Assembly: GCA_965222205.1 (NCBI GenBank)
Contig: OZ244932.1
Span: forward strand, 3,534,001 to 3,598,000
Direction of reading: 5' to 3'
Origin: RHLJ01 sp965222205
Lineage (GTDB): Bacteria > Bacteroidota > Rhodothermia > Balneolales > Balneolaceae
Length of the DNA stretch: 64,000 bases
Position numbers and translations under genes: made by a program. The notes beneath the pieces are model-generated. The model did not search any database, was not told where the DNA came from, and was given only the letters and a program-made list of their open reading frames with translations. Of the stretch, positions 6,989 to 13,406 are shown piece by piece. Numbering within the stretch: the first letter of the stretch is position 1; each line of letters starts with the position of its first letter.

Positions 6989-7255
6989 ATGAAATCAGAA
7001 AATATTCATGAAAAAGTAGAACAAATTAATTCAAAAAAAGAATTTGAAGAGTTTTTGGAGTTGCTTTTTAAAGATTTTAAAATCAACGGCAGATCTTGGG
7101 AAAACAAAGATTTAATAAGCTATTTAGAAGCATTGAGAGCTTATTCAAGGGATATTGAAGGTTATTATCAAAATATGAATATACCTTTTGATATTGAAAA
7201 CCCAAGTTGGAGAAACTTCGCAGAAATACTACTTGGAGCTGTGGTTTATGAATAA
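6989..7255 (+). CDS. Small immunity-like protein of cassette 5
   Basis: An 88-residue acidic protein. I choose the ATG at 6989, directly after the toxin-tail stop, rather than the in-frame ATG at 6953 inside the toxin tail. Motifs EFLELLFKDFKINGRSWENKDL, YLEALRAYSRDIEGYYQNM and NPSWRNFAEILLGAVVYE, taken in short parts, match a widespread family of small proteins (I believe DUF7660) often seen beside polymorphic toxins. It is soluble with no signal peptide. The link to the ParB-like tail is positional. Confidence 0.72.
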   Translation: MKSENIHEKVEQINSKKEFEEFLELLFKDFKINGRSWENKDLISYLEALRAYSRDIEGYYQNMNIPFDIENPSWRNFAEILLGAVVYE

Positions 7256-7311
7256 TATACCCCAACCTGGCGCATTCTATGTGAATGACAAGACAAACAA
7301 CTAATTAAAAC

Positions 7312-7346
7312 AAAAGGCATGAGATTTCGATCTCGTGCCTTTTTTT
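7312..7346 (+). terminator. Cassette 5 intrinsic terminator
   Basis: AAAAGGCATGAGAT stem arm, TTCG tetraloop, ATCTCGTGCC arm and a T-run; identical in stem and loop to the terminator at 2910-2943. Confidence 0.9.
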
Positions 7347-7357
7347 GTGGTTGTGGT

Positions 7358-7399
7358 AATTCAACATTCAGCATTCTATAATTTAGAATTTCCGAAGGG
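7358..7399 (+). repeat. 42-bp cassette junction repeat, copy 3 (array end)
   Basis: Third copy of the junction repeat, ending in TCCGAAGGG. Here it is not followed by RHS core but by a tRNA gene 9 bp later, so it marks the right end of the array. Confidence 0.75.
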
Positions 7400-7408
7400 T
7401 AAAAAATG

Positions 7409-7481
7409 TGTCCCCTCCGGGACTCGAACCCAGATCTAGAGCTTAGGAGGCTCCTATTCTATCCGGTTGAACTAAAGGGAC
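7409..7481 (-). tRNA. tRNA-Arg (anticodon CCU)
   Basis: A 73-nt cloverleaf on the minus strand: 7-bp acceptor (GTCCCTT / AGGGGAC), D-stem GTTC/GAAT, anticodon stem GGAGC/GCTCT with loop CTCCTAA (anticodon CCU, reads AGG), 4-base variable loop, T-stem CTGGG/CCCGG with loop TTCGAGT, discriminator A. CCA is not encoded. It lies 9 bp from the last repeat of the RHS array. Confidence 0.95.
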
Positions 7482-7576
7482 ATTCAATAATCGCGGCTAA
7501 GATACGTATGTTGGTGTAACAAGGCACTCGGTTTTTAGTAGAAGACCATATTTGCTCATATTAAAATATTCAGGTC

Positions 7577-10039
7577 ATGTTTCGATTTTTATTTCTTCTG
7601 GGGTTTTCATTAATACTAAGTGTTCCCGGATATGCACAAAAAGTGATTTCCGGAAAAATTGTGGATTCGGAAACCAACGAGCCTCTCCCGGCAGCCCACG
7701 TAATTATTAAGGGCACCTATCAGGGAACCATAGCCAATGCCGATGGCGAATACACCATAAAAGTAAATACTCTCCCGGCAATCATTGTAGTACGTTTTCT
7801 CGGCTACGAAAGTCTGGAACAAGAGGTGGATGCTTCCCACGAGGGTCCGCTTGATTTCCTGATGAAGGAAGCCTTTCTGGAATTGGGGGAAATCACCGTA
7901 ACCGGAGAGGATCCTGCCATTTCAATTATGAAAGAGGTGATTCGAAGGAAGCAGGAATGGAGAGCGAAACTAAATACCTACGAAGTTAACGCGTACACCC
8001 GCCAACAGATTTTGAAAGACACCACCATTGTTTCAATCACAGAAAGTATTTCTGAGGCTTTCTGGGACAAAGAACGGGGAAGCAGGGAGGTACTTAAATC
8101 AAAGCGGCAAACGGCAAATATCGAAGGAAGCGACAACTTCGCAGGCGTAAGTTATCTTCCAAACTTCTATGACGACAATCTGGATATCGTGGAGTTTGAT
8201 GTAGTGGGCGTAACCCATCCTGATGCTCTTAAATTCTATAATTTTGAGCTGGTTGATTTCACCAAGATCGATGATAATGTGGTTTTTGAGATTGAAGTAA
8301 GCTCCAAGAGAAAGCTTCAGCCACTATTTGAAGGGACTATTTATGTGTTGGATTATGAATATGCTTTGATATCTGTCCGGTTGAAGCCCAATTCTGTGAT
8401 TGTATTTCCACCTCCTATACAAGAATTCAACATGTTTTATGAGCAGCAGTTCAGCAATTTTGGCGGCGATTATTGGCTTCCGGTAGATTTCCGGATGGAA
8501 GGAATGATTGAAATCGGAGTGCCGGGTTTGCGCTTTCCGCCGATTGGCTTCAGCCAGGTTTCACGCCTGAGCGATTATGAAGTAAATACCGATCTGCCCG
8601 ATTCTCTGTATGCGGATTACGATTGGATCACGGTGGATTCTACTACCATCGATAAATCAGATTCTCTTTTTGTAAATACCATTGATGTAATCCCACTCTC
8701 AGAAAAGGAAGAGTATGCATATCGAACAGTGGATCGGAATACAAGTCTTGAGAAAGAATTCAGACCGACCGGTTTTCTCGCGCGTTTCATTGATTTTGAT
8801 GACGACGAAGAAAGTTACGAAGACGTAAACGAAGGTACGGTTAGTGATAATGACAGTACTGGTACAACAACCCGGGTTTACCAAAGAAAGGAACCTTCAG
8901 CGTTTAGTAAGTTCGTAGATCATTTAGGAATAGAAGCAAGATACAACCGCGTAGATGCTGTTTTTGCAGGGCTGAAACATCAAGATCGCTTTGCAGACCG
9001 AAGAGTAAGAACAACTGCCAGACTGGGATATAGCCTCGGCTACGAAGCCTTTAATCATGGATTTGACGTTTCCTGGTGGCCACTTGCTAAAACAAGAAGA
9101 TTTGCTTTGCAGGCAGGATATATTGCTAAAACAGATACAAGGTATAACTCTGAGTTATATGGAATGGTACTTTCCAGCGGATTGCCATTGTTTGGGTATG
9201 ATGATTACTTCGATTATTACCGACGAGAAGGAGTATATGTTGGGGCCAGATTCAGACCAAGAAGACTATGGAGAAATACATTTTCATTATTATACCGGGC
9301 AGAAAATCATAGCTCCATCGATTATAAAACCAGCTATGATGTGATTGGAGCCTCAAACCGACAAAGGTTGAACCCTCCGGTACAGGAGGGAATGCTTAGT
9401 TCAGTGGAATTGAAACTGGAGCGTGGAGAGGGAAAAGAAGCGCTTGGTGTAATCGGAGCAGATAACGTGATGTTGAGCGTAGAACAATCATCAAAAGTAA
9501 TGGGAAGTGATTGGGACTTTACTCGTTTCAAAGTAGATATTTATCACCGCTTCAATACCTTTTATAAAAGAAGATTTATCCCTAATGCGCTGGATCTGAG
9601 AATCAATGCCGGTACCTATCTTGGAGACTTACCCGTTCAAAAAAACGGCACAATAGACGCTGCTTTCGGGTACTTCACTCCGTTTGGAGGATTTAAGTCA
9701 AAGCGGTACATCCCGTATGAAGGGGCCAGCTTTGTAGCACTTAACGCGGAGCATAATTTCAGATCTATTCCATTAGAAGCACTGGGCTGGAGAGGGGCGG
9801 CTAAGTCTGGATTAAGTATTATTACCTTTGGTGGAGTGGGCAGAACCTGGATATCATCTGATCAGCAGCAATTTTTTGATGCTAATCTTGGGTATCAGCC
9901 TGTTTCAACAAATAATGAATGGCATACGGAAGTTGGTGTCTCCCTGAGCAATATTTTCAGCCTCTTCAGAATAGATTTAGCCTACCGGGTTGATGAGCCA
10001 GGGTTTTATCCGGGGATCTCTCTCGCGAGGTTATTCTGA
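7577..10039 (+). CDS. DUF5686 / carboxypeptidase-regulatory-like outer-membrane protein
   Basis: 820 residues. A signal peptide (MFRFLFLLGFSLILSVPGYA) is followed by a CarboxypepD_reg-like beta-sandwich at about 21-100 (ISGKIVDSETNEPLPAAHVI, GTIANADGEYTI). Next comes a DUF5686 region with ISIMKEVIRRK, and then a C-terminal half of alternating aromatic strands ending in F (GISLARLF), as in beta-barrel outer-membrane proteins. The family is typical of Bacteroidota and related phyla, and its exact function is unknown. TonB-dependent receptors share the N-terminal domain, but no plug domain is visible. It is a single gene between the tRNA-Arg and a shared terminator with the convergent OmpA-like gene. 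Confidence 0.88.
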   Translation: MFRFLFLLGFSLILSVPGYAQKVISGKIVDSETNEPLPAAHVIIKGTYQGTIANADGEYTIKVNTLPAIIVVRFLGYESLEQEVDASHEGPLDFLMKEAFLELGEITVTGEDPAISIMKEVIRRKQEWRAKLNTYEVNAYTRQQILKDTTIVSITESISEAFWDKERGSREVLKSKRQTANIEGSDNFAGVSYLPNFYDDNLDIVEFDVVGVTHPDALKFYNFELVDFTKIDDNVVFEIEVSSKRKLQPLFEGTIYVLDYEYALISVRLKPNSVIVFPPPIQEFNMFYEQQFSNFGGDYWLPVDFRMEGMIEIGVPGLRFPPIGFSQVSRLSDYEVNTDLPDSLYADYDWITVDSTTIDKSDSLFVNTIDVIPLSEKEEYAYRTVDRNTSLEKEFRPTGFLARFIDFDDDEESYEDVNEGTVSDNDSTGTTTRVYQRKEPSAFSKFVDHLGIEARYNRVDAVFAGLKHQDRFADRRVRTTARLGYSLGYEAFNHGFDVSWWPLAKTRRFALQAGYIAKTDTRYNSELYGMVLSSGLPLFGYDDYFDYYRREGVYVGARFRPRRLWRNTFSLLYRAENHSSIDYKTSYDVIGASNRQRLNPPVQEGMLSSVELKLERGEGKEALGVIGADNVMLSVEQSSKVMGSDWDFTRFKVDIYHRFNTFYKRRFIPNALDLRINAGTYLGDLPVQKNGTIDAAFGYFTPFGGFKSKRYIPYEGASFVALNAEHNFRSIPLEALGWRGAAKSGLSIITFGGVGRTWISSDQQQFFDANLGYQPVSTNNEWHTEVGVSLSNIFSLFRIDLAYRVDEPGFYPGISLARLF

Positions 10040-10052
10040 AACTTGTGAGCAT

Positions 10053-10086
10053 AAAAAAAGGCGAATCAAAACTGATTCGCCTTTTT
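10053..10086. terminator. Bidirectional terminator between convergent genes
   Basis: Perfect GGCGAATCA / TGATTCGCC stem (10060-10081) with an AAAC loop, flanked by seven A on the left and five T on the right. It can serve the plus-strand gene ending at 10039 and the minus-strand gene ending at 10105. Confidence 0.92.
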
Positions 10087-10104
10087 AATTTCATAAAGCA
10101 AGAA

Positions 10105-11052
10105 TTACATGCCGGGGCTGTACTTAAGTGTACTAACCGGAATTGATTCCGCACGTCTGTTTTTCTCACAGCCGTCGTTTGCTTCTTTTTCTGATTCTGA
10201 ACACTCAACAGGAGCTTTACCAAGACCTCTTGATTCGATTCTGTCTTCAGCGATACCGTTATCAGTGTAGAATTTAACTACAGCAGCGGCACGTCTCAGG
10301 CTTAATCGCAAGTTGTACTGGTCTCCACCAACATGATCAGTGTAAGCATCAACACGGATTTTGAAAGCAGGAGCATTGTTTAGCATTTCAACGTTGTCAG
10401 CTAGTTCTTGTGCTGCTTCATCAGTAATGTTAGAACGATCAAATTGAAAGTTTACTGTACTGAATGCATCAGATGCGAGATATACAGGATCAGAATCATC
10501 AAGTGGATTAGTACCCATGTCTAATTCTTGACCGTCAGTAAATCCGTCACCATCAGAGTCGGCATTAGTAGGATCAGTTCCGTTTGCGATTTCATCAACA
10601 TCAGAAACACCATCACCATCAGCATCGCCATCAGCGTCATTAGGATCAGTCTTATAGGTCATGATTTCATCGTAATCAGATAGTCCGTCACCATCGGTGT
10701 CGGTATTATTCGGATCGGTGTTGTAAGAATTAACTTCATCACCATCGGAAAGCCCGTCACCATCAGTATCAGTGTTATTGGGATCAGTATTATATTCGTT
10801 TACTTCTTCACCATCAGTAAGTCCGTCACCATCTGAGTCGGCTGAAAGTGGGTCAGTTTCGGTTTCGTAGATCTCCATGTAATCATTAAGTCCGTCACTA
10901 TCGGTATCAAGAGTTCTTAATGTTTCTTCATCAAGAGACATTAAATAATCCAGTGTACGATCTGGTGGTGGAAGCAATTCCTTAGGACCGGAACAGCTAC
11001 TAATAACCAAAGCAACTGTTAGCATGAAAAGAGTAAGCTTGGAATGTTTCAT
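10105..11052 (-). CDS. OmpA-family lipoprotein with thrombospondin type 3 repeats
   Basis: 315 residues. The N-terminus is a lipoprotein signal (LTVALVISSC, lipobox cysteine at about 20). Residues about 50-190 hold six to seven calcium-binding type 3 repeats of the form DxDxDGxxD (DTDGDGLSD, DSDGDGLTD, DADGDGVSD). The C-terminal OmpA domain (about 195-310) has the expected FQFDRSNIT, GHVGG-type (TDHVGGDQYNLRLSLRRA), GLGKAPVE and NRRAE motifs for peptidoglycan binding. It probably tethers the outer membrane to the cell wall. A short Cys-containing insertion (VECSESEKEANDGCEKNRR) precedes the last helix. It is transcribed towards the DUF5686 gene. Confidence 0.9.
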   Translation of the reverse strand: MKHSKLTLFMLTVALVISSCSGPKELLPPPDRTLDYLMSLDEETLRTLDTDSDGLNDYMEIYETETDPLSADSDGDGLTDGEEVNEYNTDPNNTDTDGDGLSDGDEVNSYNTDPNNTDTDGDGLSDYDEIMTYKTDPNDADGDADGDGVSDVDEIANGTDPTNADSDGDGFTDGQELDMGTNPLDDSDPVYLASDAFSTVNFQFDRSNITDEAAQELADNVEMLNNAPAFKIRVDAYTDHVGGDQYNLRLSLRRAAAVVKFYTDNGIAEDRIESRGLGKAPVECSESEKEANDGCEKNRRAESIPVSTLKYSPGM

Positions 11053-11215
11053 CGTAGTTATTTTAGATTGAAATTAATTTTTTAGATTTAGTTTAAAATA
11101 GCGGTTTGTGATTGAATAAAAAAAGATTCTTTAGTTACAAAGTAATGAAGTTTAAGTAAAAAATAATGAGTTGATAGTGTTAGCTAGTACATATTTTTTT
11201 ATCTTAGGAATCTTT

Positions 11216-11289
11216 GGGGCTATAGCTCAGCTGGCTAGAGCGTCGCGCTGGCAGCGCGAAGGTCTGGGGTTCGAATCCCCATAGCTCCA
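11216..11289 (+). tRNA. tRNA-Ala (anticodon GGC)
   Basis: A 74-nt cloverleaf: acceptor GGGGCTA/TAGCTCC, D-stem GCTC/GAGC, anticodon stem TCGCG/CGCGA with loop CTGGCAG (anticodon GGC), T-stem TGGGG/CCCCA with TTCGAAT, discriminator A; CCA not encoded. The 160 bp upstream are AT-rich with no other gene that I can support. Confidence 0.96.
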
Positions 11290-11290
11290 C

Positions 11291-11325
11291 AAAAGCCTTA
11301 AACTTATCGGTTTAAGGCTTTTTTT
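11291..11325 (+). terminator. Terminator of tRNA-Ala
   Basis: AAAAGCCTTAAAC / GTTTAAGGCTTTT stem with a 6-base loop (TTATCG) and a T-run directly after the tRNA. Confidence 0.92.
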
Positions 11326-11401
11326 GATTGATCAATTCTAATTGTTTGTAAGAAAACATCGCCTCATATTATCTATTCGTTAAACAAATTGCGAGGTAAG
11401 T

Positions 11402-12592
11402 ATGAAAAAATCGGTTTGGTGTTCAACCATTTTTCTTTCAGTCTTAGTTTCATTTTACATTTTTGTTCCCATAAATAGTGTTTTTGCTCAATCAGAGGTT
11501 CTCACTCTTGATATCTCATTAAGTCCGGCGCTTGAAAATGCACAGGTACTTGGCTTAACAAGTCTTGGAGTTGACAACAAGGGCTCAGGTCCGGTTTTAT
11601 TTTCAGGATCTCTGGTAAATAATACCAATGAGAAGCTGGACAATCTATTCTTTGAGTTCTTAGTACAGTCTGGTAATGTCGGGGTAATTGCTCAGCTTAC
11701 TCAACAGGCAGCATATCCATTTACGCTTGATCCCGGGCAGGTTGTATTTGGAGATAACAACGACATTGTGAATGAAAATCTTCCCGGAATTGAAGAAACT
11801 ATGCGGTTTGATGGTGGATTAACCCCGGAAGGAGAGGATTTCGTTGAATCCCTTGAATCAACTACCCTTCCTTCTGATATTTATACATTCACCGTCACAG
11901 TTTTTCAAGTAACCAATGCACTTGGTAAAGAAGTATTAGCTACTCAAACTGTTGAGCTTGGAGGAAATGATACCGGGGTGATTGTAGACGAAAAAACAAT
12001 CTTGCTGAAAAATCCTGGTGATGTAATTGGGGCAGAAGTAAACATTACGAACCCCTTTCCGCAGTTCAGTTGGGAAGGGGATGCAGCGAACACATACAGG
12101 TTATTGGTAGTAAGAGCAAATGGCCAGGATAGTCCTGAATCACTAATAGAGATAGCCAGAAGTTCTGAACCAACGAATGAAAGAGGTTCTTTGCAACAAT
12201 TTGAGAATCTGGATTTAACAACAACCGGGAATACTCTTCAATATCCATCATCGGGAGTACAGGCCTTACAAGCGGGTCAAACCTATTATTGGCAGGTTTC
12301 TACTGAGGTACAAACTGCAATAGATGCTGAGATATTCACTTCAGAGATATGGACTTTTAAGCTTGCTGCACCGGGTGATAATACTAATCTGGTTGAAATC
12401 GACCAGGATGCTTTTGATGCGTTAATAGCGCTTATTGGAGAAGAAGAGTATGCTACTCTAACAGAAAGTGGGTATTCTTTTGAGAGTATTGAAATAAATA
12501 ATCAGGTTGTAAGTGGTGCCACTGCAATCCAGCTACTTACTGAAATTATTCAGAAGATAGACGACGGGGATATAATACTTAATAATAATTGA
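11402..12592 (+). CDS. Secreted protein of unknown function, first gene of FecR/CHASE2-cyclase cluster
   Basis: 396 residues with a long signal peptide ending at VFAQ (about residue 29). The middle part (about 30-175) is beta-rich (LFSGSLVNNTNEKLDNLFFEF). Residues about 205-320 look like a fibronectin/Ig-type domain often used for wrapped-text style matches (FPQFSWEGDAANTYRLLV, AGQTYYWQVSTEV, EIWTFKL). The last 60 residues are acidic and may be helical (ALIALIGEEEYATLTESGYSFE). I do not recognise a named family. The gene is 7 bp upstream of the FecR-domain gene and lies in the same direction as the barrel protein and adenylate cyclase, so a shared envelope-sensing role is inferred. Confidence 0.8.
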   Translation: MKKSVWCSTIFLSVLVSFYIFVPINSVFAQSEVLTLDISLSPALENAQVLGLTSLGVDNKGSGPVLFSGSLVNNTNEKLDNLFFEFLVQSGNVGVIAQLTQQAAYPFTLDPGQVVFGDNNDIVNENLPGIEETMRFDGGLTPEGEDFVESLESTTLPSDIYTFTVTVFQVTNALGKEVLATQTVELGGNDTGVIVDEKTILLKNPGDVIGAEVNITNPFPQFSWEGDAANTYRLLVVRANGQDSPESLIEIARSSEPTNERGSLQQFENLDLTTTGNTLQYPSSGVQALQAGQTYYWQVSTEVQTAIDAEIFTSEIWTFKLAAPGDNTNLVEIDQDAFDALIALIGEEEYATLTESGYSFESIEINNQVVSGATAIQLLTEIIQKIDDGDIILNNN

Positions 12593-12599
12593 GGGTGTT

Positions 12600-13337
12600 A
12601 TGAAAAAGGTAATATCAATAGCAGTATCGTTGATTTTGACCGTAATAGTAGGTTCTATGCTGGCCAGCGATTTATATATTCCGGTGGAGCAGGAACGGCC
12701 TCTTGCTATAGTAAGAAGGTTTAAGCCTGTGGTTGAACTTGCTACCGGTGAAAAAGAATATTATCTGAATCTTGAGGAAAACTTAGGCGAGCCGCTTTTT
12801 AGCGGAGATACTTTATCAACTCAGGAAGACGGATACGCACTAGTAGTTTTTATGGATAACACGATCGCCAAAGTTAAGCCCGAATCTATGCTAATTGTAG
12901 AGGGTGAAAGTCTGGCGGACTCAAAAATATCTACCCGGAAAATAAATCTGGAAACGGGAGAGATTTTTATGGAAGTAGAACCTGTGGGTTCAGGCACATT
13001 TGAAGTGGCCACTTCCAGATCGCTTGCCTCGGTTAAAGGTACCCGTTTTGGGACGAAAGCTTTTGGGTACGTTTGGGTTGAAGAAGGACAAGTAGATGTT
13101 ACTGCTACGAACTCAGGGCAAACCGTATCTTTATTTGAACGGATGTTCGCTGAGGTTGACGAAAACGGGAATTCGATTCAGTCGGGTACGCTCACTTCTG
13201 AAGAACTGAATGAGTTGGGTGTTGGTTACGATGAGCTGGATGAAGATTTAATAGAACGAACTATTATTCTTCGTTTCAGAGATGCCAATGGACAAATTCG
13301 GGAAATTCCTGTTAATATCTTTGAAAAAGGAAATTAA
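12600..13337 (+). CDS. FecR-domain exported protein
   Basis: 245 residues with an N-terminal signal/anchor (ISIAVSLILTVIVGSMLAS). A FecR-type beta-jellyroll occupies about 70-190 (LFSGDTLSTQEDGYALVVFMDNT split as GDTLST, ALVVFMDNT; then KINLETGEIFMEVEP, FEVATSRSLASVKGTRF, VWVEEGQVDV). It lacks the N-terminal anti-sigma region of true FecR and there is no sigma factor gene nearby. Such FecR-only proteins frequently accompany CHASE2 adenylate cyclases, and that is the arrangement here: secreted protein, FecR, barrel protein, cyclase. The role is probably periplasmic scaffolding or sensing (inference). Confidence 0.87.
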   Translation: MKKVISIAVSLILTVIVGSMLASDLYIPVEQERPLAIVRRFKPVVELATGEKEYYLNLEENLGEPLFSGDTLSTQEDGYALVVFMDNTIAKVKPESMLIVEGESLADSKISTRKINLETGEIFMEVEPVGSGTFEVATSRSLASVKGTRFGTKAFGYVWVEEGQVDVTATNSGQTVSLFERMFAEVDENGNSIQSGTLTSEELNELGVGYDELDEDLIERTIILRFRDANGQIREIPVNIFEKGN

Positions 13338-13406
13338 TAAGCGTTATTTAAGACTTGGAAAGTTATGCGACTTTTCTGGGTATTACTTTATTAAAATCTG
13401 ATAGAA

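Noticed and set aside
2959..7399. ATTCNNN heptad blocks as a CRISPR array or integron attC sites
   Set aside because: Units are only 7 bp without spacers of constant length, and no integrase or cas genes are present.
9057..9344. Alternate-frame ORF in the DUF5686 gene as evidence of a frameshift
   Set aside because: The main frame is continuous with barrel-like sequence through this part; the other frame is a shadow.
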